Shown here: positions 24,807 through 33,203 of the stretch, in pieces
How positions within the stretch are numbered: the first letter of the stretch is position 1
Layout of the letters: each line of letters starts with the position of its first letter
Origin: Paenarthrobacter sp. DKR-5
GTDB taxonomy: Bacteria > Actinomycetota > Actinomycetes > Actinomycetales > Micrococcaceae
DNA length: 64,000 nt
Direction of reading: 5' to 3'
Assembly (NCBI RefSeq): GCF_018531425.1
Contig: NZ_JAHBOI010000002.1
Span: 186,001-250,000 of the forward strand
Program-made: the position numbers and the translations under genes
Notes under the pieces: model-generated
Seen by the model: the letters and a program-made list of their open reading frames with translations, nothing else
Databases searched by the model: none
What the model was told of the DNA's origin: nothing

Positions 24807-27410
24807 GTGTCCACTGCGAATCTCACCCGCGACGAAGCGGCCCGGCGGGCCTTGCTCGTCAGCGTGTCGGCCTACGATGTCAGCCTCGACCTGAGCAGTG
24901 CCCGGGACGGCAGCGTTCCGGGGTTCGCGACGGTGAGCACTCTGGATTTCACCGCGGCCGAGCCGGGCGCGGACACGTTCCTCGACTTCATCGGCGAGGT
25001 GCACGCAGTGGTGCTCAACGGCGTGGACCTCGCGGTGGACGACGTCGTCGACGGCCCGCGCATCCATCTGCGGGACCTTGCGACCTCCAACCGGGTCACG
25101 GTCACCGGAACCGCCTGGTACAGCAGCAGCGGCGAGGGCATGCACCGGTTCGTGGACCCGGCGGACGGTGAGACCTACCTTTATACGCAGTACGAGCCCG
25201 CGGACGCGCGCCGGGTGTTCGCCAACTTCGAGCAGCCCGACCTGAAGGCAGAATTCACCTTCCATGTCACCGCCCCGGCCGGCTGGCAGGTGGCTTCCAA
25301 CGGCGCCGGGACGCTCGCGGCGAAAAGTGCTTCTGCTGCCGGCGCGGAACGCTGGGACTTCGCCCGGACCAAGCGCATCTCCACCTACATCACCTCGGTC
25401 CTGGCCGGCCCCTACCACCGCGCTGAGGACCTCTGGACGGCCGACCTCCCCGCGGGGCGCCTCGAGGTCCCGTTGGCCGCCTTCTGCCGGGCGTCCCTGG
25501 CGCCCCACTTCGACGCCGCGCGCATCTTCGAGCACACCCGCAAGGGCCTGGATTTCTTTCACCAGCTCTTCGAGTTCCCGTACCCCTTTGGCAAGTACGA
25601 CCAGGCGTTCGTCCCCGAGTACAACCTCGGAGCCATGGAGAACCCCGGCCTCGTCACCTTCACCGAGAAATACGTGTTCGAGTCCCGGGCCACCGACGCC
25701 CAGTACCAGCGGCGAGCCAACACCCTGCTGCACGAGATGGCGCATATGTGGTTCGGCGACCTGGTCACCATGAAGTGGTGGGACGACCTGTGGCTGAAGG
25801 AATCCTTCGCCGATTTCATGGGAACCCTCGCCGTCGCCGAATCCACCCAGTGGAAGGACGCGTGGGTCGGCTTCGCCAACCAGCGCAAGGCCTGGGCCTA
25901 CCTGCAGGACCAGCTGCCCACCACGCACCCGGTGGTCGCCGACATCCGCGACCTTGAGGCAGCTAAGCAGAACTTCGACGGCATCACCTACGCGAAGGGC
26001 GCTTCGGTGCTCAAGCAACTGGTGGCCTATGTCGGCTTTGACGGGTTCATCGCCGGTGCCCGCGGGTACTTCCGGCGGCACGCCTACGGCAACACCACCC
26101 TGCAGGACCTGCTCACCGCTTTGGAGGCCGCCTCGGGCCGCGACCTGACGGGGTGGTCCACCCGGTGGCTGCAGACCGCCGGCCTGCCGACGCTGACGCC
26201 GGTGATTGAAACCGACGGAGCGACAATCACCTCGCTGGCGGTGCACCAGGAAGCCCCGGACCCGCTCGGCGGAGGCCGGAACCTGCGCCCGCACCGGCTG
26301 CGGATCGGCTTCTACGACCGCACGGCTGACGGCACGCTGCAACGCTCGCACAGCCTCGAACTCGACGTCGACGGCGAACTGACGGAAGTCCCCGGCGCCG
26401 CCGGGCTGCCGCGGCCGGCACTGCTGCTCCTCAACGACGAGGACCTCACCTATGCCAAAGTGCGCCTTGACGACGCCTCCGCCGCCACGGCCCTCGCGGA
26501 GCTGGGCGCGCTGCGGGACCCGATGGCGCGGGCCCTGGTCTGGTCGGCCCTGTGGAACGCCACCCGCGACGCCGTGCTGCCCGCGGCGGCGTTTGTCGAC
26601 GCCGTCGACCGGGCCGCGGCGGCGGAGACCGACATCGGGGTGCTGCAGATGATCCTCGACCAGGCCGGATCGGCCGTGGAACGGTATGCGCCGGCGGTAC
26701 AGCGCGCACAGCTGCGCGCCCGGTTCCTCGCCGCGGCGGTCCGCGAACTCGGCAACGCGGCCGCCGGTTCCGACCAGCAACTGGCCTGGGCGCGGACTGT
26801 CGCCGCCGTTGGGCGCCGCACTCCCGAAGCCAACCGGTTCCTGCGGGACCTGCTCGCGGGCCGGGGCACGCCCTCCGGCCTCGCCGTCGACGCGGACCTG
26901 CGCTGGCGGCTGTGGCAGGCGCTGGCCGCGAACGGCGGGGCAGAGGTCCCCGAGCTCGACGGCGAGCTGGCCCGCGACCAAACAGCCTCGGGGCGCGCCG
27001 GGCATCTGACAGCGGTGACCGCGCGCCCCGCCGTGAGCGTCAAGGAGGCAGCCTGGGAGCGGATCCTGCACGGGAGGGACTTGTCCAATGAGCTCCTGGG
27101 CGCGGCCATCGAGGGCTACCGGCAGGGCCCGGCGGAGCTGAGGGAAGGCTTCCGCGGCCGGTACTTCGAGGCCCTGGAGTCGGTGTGGGCCTCGCGCAGT
27201 ATTGAGATCGCAGGCCGCATCGTGGGCGGGCTCTATCCCTCGGACGCCGACGTGCGGCCCGGCACGGCCGCGGAGGACCACCCGGTGGTGGTCATCACCG
27301 ACCACTGGCTAACGACGCACCCGGACGCGCCGGCTGCCCTGCGGCGGATTCTGCTGGAACAGCGGGCGCTGCTGCTGGTGGCCCTGCGCGCCCAGCTCGC
27401 CGCGGTCTAA
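24807..27410 (+). CDS. pepN: Aminopeptidase N (M1 family)
   Basis: The 867-residue M1 zinc metalloprotease removes N-terminal residues from peptides. It has the substrate-binding GAMENPGLVTF, the zinc site HEMAHMWFGD (about 310) with the third ligand Glu in KESFADFMG about 20 residues later, and the long helical ERAP1-like C-terminal domain. Length is usual for actinobacterial PepN. It acts in the cytoplasm; no signal peptide is seen. It is a single gene divergent from the ATP-grasp operon. Confidence 0.96.
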   Translation: MSTANLTRDEAARRALLVSVSAYDVSLDLSSARDGSVPGFATVSTLDFTAAEPGADTFLDFIGEVHAVVLNGVDLAVDDVVDGPRIHLRDLATSNRVTVTGTAWYSSSGEGMHRFVDPADGETYLYTQYEPADARRVFANFEQPDLKAEFTFHVTAPAGWQVASNGAGTLAAKSASAAGAERWDFARTKRISTYITSVLAGPYHRAEDLWTADLPAGRLEVPLAAFCRASLAPHFDAARIFEHTRKGLDFFHQLFEFPYPFGKYDQAFVPEYNLGAMENPGLVTFTEKYVFESRATDAQYQRRANTLLHEMAHMWFGDLVTMKWWDDLWLKESFADFMGTLAVAESTQWKDAWVGFANQRKAWAYLQDQLPTTHPVVADIRDLEAAKQNFDGITYAKGASVLKQLVAYVGFDGFIAGARGYFRRHAYGNTTLQDLLTALEAASGRDLTGWSTRWLQTAGLPTLTPVIETDGATITSLAVHQEAPDPLGGGRNLRPHRLRIGFYDRTADGTLQRSHSLELDVDGELTEVPGAAGLPRPALLLLNDEDLTYAKVRLDDASAATALAELGALRDPMARALVWSALWNATRDAVLPAAAFVDAVDRAAAAETDIGVLQMILDQAGSAVERYAPAVQRAQLRARFLAAAVRELGNAAAGSDQQLAWARTVAAVGRRTPEANRFLRDLLAGRGTPSGLAVDADLRWRLWQALAANGGAEVPELDGELARDQTASGRAGHLTAVTARPAVSVKEAAWERILHGRDLSNELLGAAIEGYRQGPAELREGFRGRYFEALESVWASRSIEIAGRIVGGLYPSDADVRPGTAAEDHPVVVITDHWLTTHPDAPAALRRILLEQRALLLVALRAQLAAV

Positions 27411-27441
27411 GCGGCGGAGCCGGCGCAGCGGGTGAAGCGCG

Positions 27442-28515
27442 CTACGGCACGCGGCGAAGCCATTCAGGGGTGCCGAACTTGGCGTTCACGCGCTCCCGGG
27501 CCGCATCGAGGACCTCCGCGTCCAGCTCGGCGGCGGCCGCGCCGTAGCGCTCGGCAAAGGTTTCGGCCATCGTCGCGATAATGGCCGAGCGGGCCATGCC
27601 CGTCTGCCGGCGGAGCGGGTCCACCCGCTTCTTCGCGCTCGTCGTGCCCTTGTCGGAGAGCTTTTCCTTGCCGATGCGCAGGACTTCGACCATCTTGTCC
27701 GCATCGATGTCGTAGGACATGGTGACGTGGTGCAGCATCGAACCGCTGCTGAACCGCTTCTGCGCCGCTCCCCCGATCTTGCCCTGGTCCGTCGCGATGT
27801 CGTTCAGCGGCTGGTACCAGGCCTTGATGCCGAGCTTCTCCAACGACTCCATAACCCAGCTGTCCAGGAAAGGGTAGGAATCGGCGAAGCTCAGTCCGTC
27901 CACCAGGGTCTGCGGCAAGTACAGGGAGTAGGTGATGCAGTTGCCCGCCTCCATGAACATCGCCCCCCCGCCGCTCACCCGGCGGACCACGGTGATCCCG
28001 TGCTTCTGCACCCCTGCAGGGTCCAGCTCGTTGCGGTAGGACTGGAAGCTGCCGATCACCACGGACGGTTCCTCCCAGTCCCAGAAGCGCAGGGTCGGCT
28101 TCCGGACGCCCGCACCAACCTGCTCGGTGAGCACTTCGTCCAGGGCGACATTCACCGGCGTCGGCAGGGTCTTCGGAAGCATCAGTTCCCACTCGTGGTC
28201 CCCCCACCCGGTGGCGCGCCCCAACGCACGGCGGACGGCGATGGCCACTGCCCCGGGGCTGAAGCCGAAGAGGCTGGCAGCGGGATCAAGGGCAGCGGAC
28301 ACGGTTTCGGTGACTGTCCCGGCCGGGGCGCCGACCGGCAGACCGGTGAGGGCGGAATTGATGTCGAGCAGGGCGTCGTCGGGCTCGAGGAAGAAGTCTC
28401 CGCTGACGGAGACGTTGGCGAGGTGGCCGCCGTCGACGTCGAAGTCCACCACCACCAGTTTGCCGCCCGGAACCTTGTACTCGCCGTGCCGGCGTCCGTT
28501 GTTCTCCACTGCCAT
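27442..28515 (-). CDS. Lipoate-protein ligase with N-terminal accessory domain
   Basis: The 357-residue protein has the lipoate/biotin ligase fold in its C-terminal two thirds: EPSVVIGSFQSYRNELD, RRVSGGGAMFMEAGN and the catalytic Lys in DQGKIGGAAQKR. The first about 85 residues (HGEYKVPGGKLVVVDFDVDG) resemble the accessory domain that in E. coli LplA is C-terminal and in some archaea is the separate LplB. It should adenylate lipoate (or octanoate) and transfer it to dehydrogenase E2 or GcvH lysines. ATG 28515 has AAAGG upstream. Confidence 0.85.
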   Translation of the reverse strand: MAVENNGRRHGEYKVPGGKLVVVDFDVDGGHLANVSVSGDFFLEPDDALLDINSALTGLPVGAPAGTVTETVSAALDPAASLFGFSPGAVAIAVRRALGRATGWGDHEWELMLPKTLPTPVNVALDEVLTEQVGAGVRKPTLRFWDWEEPSVVIGSFQSYRNELDPAGVQKHGITVVRRVSGGGAMFMEAGNCITYSLYLPQTLVDGLSFADSYPFLDSWVMESLEKLGIKAWYQPLNDIATDQGKIGGAAQKRFSSGSMLHHVTMSYDIDADKMVEVLRIGKEKLSDKGTTSAKKRVDPLRRQTGMARSAIIATMAETFAERYGAAAAELDAEVLDAARERVNAKFGTPEWLRRVP

Positions 28516-28538
28516 ACCTTTACTTTAACGGCCCGGGT

Positions 28539-28544
28539 ACTCTA
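28539..28544 (-). promoter_or_regulatory. Candidate -10 of the lipoate ligase gene
   Basis: On the minus strand TAGAGT lies about 24 nt upstream of the ATG, flanked by CCCGGG repeats. The leader would hold AAAGG. Confidence 0.35.
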
Positions 28545-28560
28545 ATCGCCCGGGAACGGA

Positions 28561-28595
28561 CGAAGGCGCCCACCCTGGACGGGTGGACGCCTTCG
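28561..28595. terminator. Terminator downstream of rpmE2
   Basis: A 15-bp stem with one mismatch (28561-28575 with 28581-28595) and a 5-nt loop lies 22 nt after the L31 stop on the minus strand, before the lipoate ligase gene. Confidence 0.7.
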
Positions 28596-28616
28596 CGGAA
28601 GCGGTGTGCAGCTCGC

Positions 28617-28871
28617 TTACTTCTTGCCGAAGTTCTTGAAGCGGGCGTTGAAGCGCTCCACGCGGCCGGCGGAGTCCATGATCCGCTGCTTGCCGGTGTA
28701 GAACGGGTGCGACTCCGAGGAGATTTCGACGTCGATGACCGGGTAGGTGTTTCCGTCCTCCCACTCGATGGTCTTGTCCGAGCCGACCGTCGAACGGGTC
28801 AGGAACTTGGTGCCGGAAGCCAGGTCGTTGAAGACAACGGTTTCGTACTTCGGGTGGATGTCGCTCTTCAC
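28617..28871 (-). CDS. rpmE2: 50S ribosomal protein L31 type B
   Basis: The 84-residue protein begins [20 protein letters not shown] and contains [12 protein letters not shown] and RFNARF, the type-B L31 pattern. It has no cysteines, so it lacks the zinc-binding CxxC of type-A L31. Type-B paralogs often substitute under zinc limitation. The GTG start has AAGG upstream. The leader holds a hairpin and a palindrome. Confidence 0.96.
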   Translation of the reverse strand: MKSDIHPKYETVVFNDLASGTKFLTRSTVGSDKTIEWEDGNTYPVIDVEISSESHPFYTGKQRIMDSAGRVERFNARFKNFGKK

Positions 28872-28887
28872 AGTTTTACCTTGATCC

Positions 28888-28932
28888 GCTCCTGGATTTT
28901 GCCAGGAGCTCGTTTAGTGGCTGTGGCCACAG
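28888..28932 (-). promoter_or_regulatory. Structured leader of rpmE2 (candidate L31 ribosomal-protein leader)
   Basis: GCTCCTGG and CCAGGAGC (28888-28895 with 28902-28909) form a perfect 8-bp hairpin 17 nt upstream of the GTG. Eleven bases further upstream lies a perfect 12-bp palindrome, CTGTGGCCACAG (28921-28932). L31 leader RNAs have been described upstream of actinobacterial L31 genes, so autoregulation by L31 is a fair inference; the palindrome could instead be a repressor site. I saw no obvious Zur box. Confidence 0.45.
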
Positions 28933-29002
28933 GCTGAAAGTAGGTGCGGCGGAAATCGCCAGCAACTCAGTCTAGCGGGAACCGGCGGAATCTGCGAAAC
29001 GC

Positions 29003-29803
29003 TCACCTGCAGGCGTAGAACGCGACGGCGCTGGCCGCGGCGACGTTCAGCGAGTCCACACCGCGGCGCATCGGGATCTTGACCGTCAGGTCCGCTTCGG
29101 CGAGCGTGCGCGGCAACAGGCCCTCACCCTCGGTGCCCAGAATCAGTGCCAGCCGCTCCGGCCGCCGGGCCGCGAGCTCGTCCAGGCTGACGGACTGCTC
29201 GGTAAGGGCCAGCGCCGCGGTCGTGAAGCCGTGCCGGCGCAGCACGGCCATGTCCTCCGGCCAGGACTGCAGCCGGGCCCACGGGATCTGGAACACGGTA
29301 CCCATACTGACGCGCACGCTGCGCCGGTAAAGCGGGTCCCCGCAGCGCGGTGAGACCAGGACGGCATCGACGTCGAGCGCGGCGGCGGACCGGAAGATGG
29401 CGCCGACGTTGGTGTGGTCCACGATGTCTTCGAGCACGGCGATCCGTCGGGCGCCCGCCAGCAGCTCGTCCAGCGGCACCGGAGCCGGCCGGTTCATCGC
29501 GGCGAGGGCCCCGCGGTGCAGATGGAATCCGGTGACCGCCTCGAGCACGCCCGGCTCCCCCACGAAGACGGGCACCTCCGGGTGCGCCGTGATCACGTCC
29601 TCCAGGTTGGTGAGCCACTTCTCGGCGAGGAAGAAGGAGCGCGGGGTGTGCCCGGCATCGAGGGCACGGCGGAGCACCCGGGAGCTTTCGGCGATGTACA
29701 TGCCCTCCGCCGGCTCGCGGAGCTTGCGCAGGTGCACGTCGGTCAGCCGGGTGTAGTCGGCCACCCGCGGGTCCGCGGGATCGGTGAGGCGGATGATGCT
29801 CAC
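29003..29803 (-). CDS. TrmH/SpoU-family RNA 2'-O-methyltransferase
   Basis: The 266-residue protein has an N-terminal substrate-binding domain and a C-terminal SPOUT methyltransferase. Motif 1 is DHTNVGAIFRSAAALDVDAV, motif 2 ALILGTEGEGL and motif 3 IPMRRGVDSLNVAAASAV, which forms the knotted SAM site. It should methylate a ribose 2'-OH in rRNA or tRNA; the target is unknown. The GTG start overlaps the TauE-gene stop by 4 nt, so it is coupled to that gene. Confidence 0.92.
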   Translation of the reverse strand: MSIIRLTDPADPRVADYTRLTDVHLRKLREPAEGMYIAESSRVLRRALDAGHTPRSFFLAEKWLTNLEDVITAHPEVPVFVGEPGVLEAVTGFHLHRGALAAMNRPAPVPLDELLAGARRIAVLEDIVDHTNVGAIFRSAAALDVDAVLVSPRCGDPLYRRSVRVSMGTVFQIPWARLQSWPEDMAVLRRHGFTTAALALTEQSVSLDELAARRPERLALILGTEGEGLLPRTLAEADLTVKIPMRRGVDSLNVAAASAVAFYACR

Positions 29804-30591
29804 GCGGCCACCAGCTTGGAAACCATGGTCCACAGCGCAACCAGGCCCAGCACGATGATGATGGCGCGCAGGATGTTCGGCGGCAGCCGGCGCCCGAATG
29901 TCGAGCCGAGGTAGCCGCCCACCAGCGAGCTGACGGCAATCAAGCCGACGGCCGGCCAGCTGATCCGGCTGAAGGCGAACAACATGTACGAGATGCCCGC
30001 CACGACGTTCACCCCGAGCACCAGCACGTTCTTCATCGCGTTCGCCTGCTGGATGGTCCCCGCCATGAAGACGCCCAGGATCCCGACAAGGAGGATCCCC
30101 TGGGCCGCGACGAAGTAACCGCCGTAGACGCCGGCGAAGTAGACCAGAAGGGTGAGCGGCACCGCGTGCGAAGTCCTGCGGCCGTCGGTTTCGTCGGCCC
30201 GCTCAGCCCGGCGCCGTACCCAGCGCTGCAGCCGCGGCTGGAACACCACGAAGAGCAGAGCGATGACGATCAGGAACGGCGCGGCAACGCCGAAGACCGA
30301 TTCGGGCAGGTGCAGCAGCAGCCACGCCCCCGTCACCGCACCGAGGACGGAGGCCGGCAGCAGGCGCAGCAGCTGCCCGCCCAGGCCTTCGAGTTCGCGC
30401 CGGTAGCCCCAGACCCCGGCGGCACCGCCGGCGATCAGGCCCATGGCGTTGCTCACCGAGGCTGTCACGGGCGGATAGCCGAGGGCGACCAGGACAGGGA
30501 AGGTCACCAGGGTGCCGGACCCCACCACACTGTTGATGCCTCCGGCCCAGAGGCCGCCGAGCAGGATCAGGACGGCGTGCAGCGGCTCCAC
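29800..30591 (-). CDS. TauE/SafE-family membrane permease
   Basis: The 263-residue protein has about eight hydrophobic segments, with the duplicated family motif GGINSVVGSGTLVTFPVLV near the N terminus and YFAGVYGGYFVAAQGILL in the second half. TauE/SafE proteins export sulfite, sulfoacetate or related anions; the substrate here is unknown. The GTG start lies 1 nt after the ABC ATPase stop and the stop overlaps the methyltransferase gene, so the three form one operon. Confidence 0.9.
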   Translation of the reverse strand: MEPLHAVLILLGGLWAGGINSVVGSGTLVTFPVLVALGYPPVTASVSNAMGLIAGGAAGVWGYRRELEGLGGQLLRLLPASVLGAVTGAWLLLHLPESVFGVAAPFLIVIALLFVVFQPRLQRWVRRRAERADETDGRRTSHAVPLTLLVYFAGVYGGYFVAAQGILLVGILGVFMAGTIQQANAMKNVLVLGVNVVAGISYMLFAFSRISWPAVGLIAVSSLVGGYLGSTFGRRLPPNILRAIIIVLGLVALWTMVSKLVAA

Positions 30592-30592
30592 G

Positions 30593-31378
30593 CTATTGCC
30601 GCGCGGTGGCGGTGTACCTGCCGTTGGTGGAGGTGACCGTCAGGGGCAGACCGAACGTTTCGCTCAGGTTCTCCTCGGTCAGCACCTCGGCCAGCGGCCC
30701 GGAGGCCACCACGCCGCCGTCGCGCAGCAGCAAGGCGTGAGTGAAGCCAGGGGGCACTTCCTCCAAGTGGTGGGTCACGAGCACGATGGCCGGCGCGTCC
30801 TCATCACGGGCGAGCTCGGTCAACCGGCGGACGAGGTCTTCGCGGCCGTGCAGGTCCAGACCGGCGGCAGGCTCGTCCAGCAACAGCAGCTCCGGGTCCG
30901 TCATGAGCGCCCGGGCAATCTGCACCCGCTTGCGTTCGCCCTCGCTGAGCGAGGCGAAGGGCCGGTTCATGAAGGTTGACATCCCCCAGGTGTGAAGCAG
31001 TTCAAAGGCACGGCGTTCGTCCGCACGCTCGTATTGTTCCCGCCAGCGGCCGGTGACGCCGTAGGACGCCGTCACCACGACATTGAGGACCTTTTCGTGC
31101 TCCGGGATCTGGTTGGCCAGCGCCGCGGACGCCAGGCCGATGCGGGGCCGCAGTTCGAAGACGTCGACCGCTCCGAGCACCTCATCGAGGATGCCGACCA
31201 CGCCGCGGGTGGGGTGCATCCGGGCCCCCGCGATCTGGAGCAGGGTCGTCTTGCCGGCGCCGTTCGGTCCGAGGATGACCCAGCGCTCCCCGTCCCGGAC
31301 CTGCCAGTTGATCCCGTTCAACAGCGTTTTACCGCCGCGGACCACACTGACCCCGGCCAATTCCAGAACATCACTCAT
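30593..31378 (-). CDS. ABC transporter-type ATPase without an adjacent permease partner
   Basis: The 261-residue ATPase has Walker A GPNGAGKTTLL, the signature LSEGERKRVQIARAL, Walker B LLLLDEPAAGLDL and the H-loop VTHHLEEVPPGF. The sequence pattern resembles the ModF/YlmA-type stand-alone ATPases. It heads an operon with a TauE-type permease and an RNA methyltransferase, neither a normal ABC membrane partner, so its role is open. ATG 31378 was chosen; it diverges from serB. Confidence 0.88.
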   Translation of the reverse strand: MSDVLELAGVSVVRGGKTLLNGINWQVRDGERWVILGPNGAGKTTLLQIAGARMHPTRGVVGILDEVLGAVDVFELRPRIGLASAALANQIPEHEKVLNVVVTASYGVTGRWREQYERADERRAFELLHTWGMSTFMNRPFASLSEGERKRVQIARALMTDPELLLLDEPAAGLDLHGREDLVRRLTELARDEDAPAIVLVTHHLEEVPPGFTHALLLRDGGVVASGPLAEVLTEENLSETFGLPLTVTSTNGRYTATARQ

Positions 31379-31491
31379 GGAACTAGACCCTAAGCCACGC
31401 GCCGTACCGGCCGCGAACCGGCGCGGGGGCACGTCCCGGCGCGGTTCGCCGGTGCCCCGGACGCCATGCCGGGGAACAGTATCCGGGCCGA

Positions 31492-31497
31492 TAAACT
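31492..31497 (+). promoter_or_regulatory. -10 element of a probable leaderless serB transcript
   Basis: TAAACT ends 6 nt before the GTG at 31504. The intervening GAGGCG could also act as a weak Shine-Dalgarno, so leaderless initiation is likely but not certain. Confidence 0.4.
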
Positions 31498-31503
31498 GAG
31501 GCG

Positions 31504-32418
31504 GTGACTTCCACCCCTGATGCCGCCCTGTCCGCCGCCAACTTCACCGCCGTCGCCTACGGGCTCCGGCTGGAGGAATCGTGGCTGAAGGAGCTGCGGG
31601 CGGCCGCCGCGGCGGCCGGGGCTGTGCTGCTCGAGGAGCGCAGCACCGGCAACGGGCGGTTCGACGTGCATGAGATCGACGTGCACCTTCCGGAAGGACC
31701 TGACGCCCTCCGCCGCGCCGTCCACGGGCTGCCAGCCGGCGCCGGCGTCGCCGTCGTGCCCTCTGCGCTGCGAACCGCCGGCAGGAAGTTCCTCATCCTC
31801 GACGTCGACTCCACGCTGATCCAGCAGGAAGTGATCGAGCTGCTCGCGGCCTACGCGGGCAAGCGCGATGAGGTCACTGCCGTGACTGAAGCCGCGATGC
31901 GCGGCGAGCTGGACTTCGCACAGAGCCTGCACGCCCGGGTGAAGGTGCTCGCGGGGTTGCCCGTCAGCGTGATCGAAGGGGTGCGCCACGAGGTGCTGCT
32001 GACGCCCGGCGCTGCCGAGCTGGTCGCCGGCCTGAAGGCGGCCGGGCACAAGGTCGCCGCGGTCTCTGGCGGCTTCAGCCAGATCCTGGAGCCGCTGGCC
32101 GAGGAGCTGGGGCTGGATTACGCGCTGGCCAACGACCTCGAGATCGTCGACGGCAAGCTCAGCGGGCGGGTGCTCGGCGACGTGGTGGACCGCGCGGCGA
32201 AGGAGAGTGCGCTGCGCCGCTGGTCGGCCGAGCAGGGAGTGGACCTGGCGCACACGGTGGCAGTCGGCGACGGCGCGAACGACCTGGACATGCTCGCGGC
32301 GGCCGGGCTTGGCATTGCGTTCAATGCCAAGCCCGCGGTCCGCGCCGCCGCCGATGCGGCGGTTGACATCCCTTACCTCGACGTGGCCCTGGCGATCGCC
32401 GGGGTATCCGCAGCCTAG
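31504..32418 (+). CDS. serB: Phosphoserine phosphatase
   Basis: The 304-residue HAD phosphatase releases serine from phosphoserine, the last step of serine synthesis. It has the nucleophile motif ILDVDSTLIQQEVIELLA (about 99-116), the Ser in AVSGGFSQI, and GDGANDLDMLAAAGLGIAF. An about 90-residue ACT-like N-terminal region precedes it. The stop TAG shares the 4-nt palindrome CTAG (32415-32418) with the stop of the convergent SDR gene. Confidence 0.95.
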   Translation: MTSTPDAALSAANFTAVAYGLRLEESWLKELRAAAAAAGAVLLEERSTGNGRFDVHEIDVHLPEGPDALRRAVHGLPAGAGVAVVPSALRTAGRKFLILDVDSTLIQQEVIELLAAYAGKRDEVTAVTEAAMRGELDFAQSLHARVKVLAGLPVSVIEGVRHEVLLTPGAAELVAGLKAAGHKVAAVSGGFSQILEPLAEELGLDYALANDLEIVDGKLSGRVLGDVVDRAAKESALRRWSAEQGVDLAHTVAVGDGANDLDMLAAAGLGIAFNAKPAVRAAADAAVDIPYLDVALAIAGVSAA

Positions 32419-33167
32419 GAGGACGCGGCCCGGAAGTCCTCCGCGCCGCCGACGTACTCGGTGTGGCCGGTCGGCACATCGGCGGTGGCCATCGCGGCGA
32501 CCTCGGCCGCGAATTCCTTGACCGAGTACAGCTTCCCGGCCTCCGCACGACGGGCCTCGATGGCGCCCGGATTCGCCCGGTCCAGCAGGGTGGCGGTCAC
32601 GGTGCCTTCGATCATGTCGCCGGAGACCACCACCAGCGAGATTCCGTGGTTCTGAAGGTTGGGCACCAGTTCGCGCAGCGCATCCTCCCCGGCCCGCTTG
32701 CTCCGGGCCACCGGCTCGTACTCGGGCATGGTGGGAACGCTGTGAATGAAGTGGGCCTGGTGGCTGGTCACGAAGACCACGCGGGAGCCTTCCGGCATCA
32801 CCGGGACGGCGGCGTTGAGCATGTTGACCTGCGCGTCGCGGTTGAGCTTGAGCGCGTAGTCCTCCTCCACGCCGGTCTCCATCCCACCGGACGCGTTCAG
32901 GACCAGCACATCGAGCGAGCCGAAGTTCTCCATCGCAGCGCTGACCAGAGCCTGGACGCCTTCCTGGGTCGTCAGGTCCGCCCCGACGGCGACCGCGCGG
33001 CCCCCGGCCCCCTCGATCTCAGCGACGACCTTGTTGGCGCGAGGCGCCTTCTGGCGGTAGTTCACGACCACTGCCGCGCCCTCCGCTGCGAGGAGCTTCG
33101 CGACGTCGGCACCGATTCCGCGTGAGGAACCGGTGACGATCGCTGTCTTGCTTTCAAGCTTTCCCAT
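32415..33167 (-). CDS. SDR-family protein with altered active site
   Basis: The 250-residue SDR has an intact cofactor loop, AIVTGSSRGIGADVAKLL, and LVLNASGG. The catalytic YxxxK is changed to VARSK within YEPVARSKRAGEDALREL: Val stands at the Tyr position and the nearest Tyr is three residues earlier. The Ser of the active site is in VTSHQAH. It may be a reductase with a shifted proton donor or a binding protein. It lies 36 nt downstream of FabG on the same strand, so the two are probably cotranscribed. Confidence 0.88.
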   Translation of the reverse strand: MGKLESKTAIVTGSSRGIGADVAKLLAAEGAAVVVNYRQKAPRANKVVAEIEGAGGRAVAVGADLTTQEGVQALVSAAMENFGSLDVLVLNASGGMETGVEEDYALKLNRDAQVNMLNAAVPVMPEGSRVVFVTSHQAHFIHSVPTMPEYEPVARSKRAGEDALRELVPNLQNHGISLVVVSGDMIEGTVTATLLDRANPGAIEARRAEAGKLYSVKEFAAEVAAMATADVPTGHTEYVGGAEDFRAASS

Positions 33168-33203
33168 ATGAATCTCTTTCTGTTGCTGCAGTGAAGCGGA
33201 AAA

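Noticed and set aside
24744-27305. Long open frame antisense to pepN.
   Set aside because: Its composition is low-complexity Gly/Arg/Val, it has no motif, and the opposite strand encodes a clear M1 protease.
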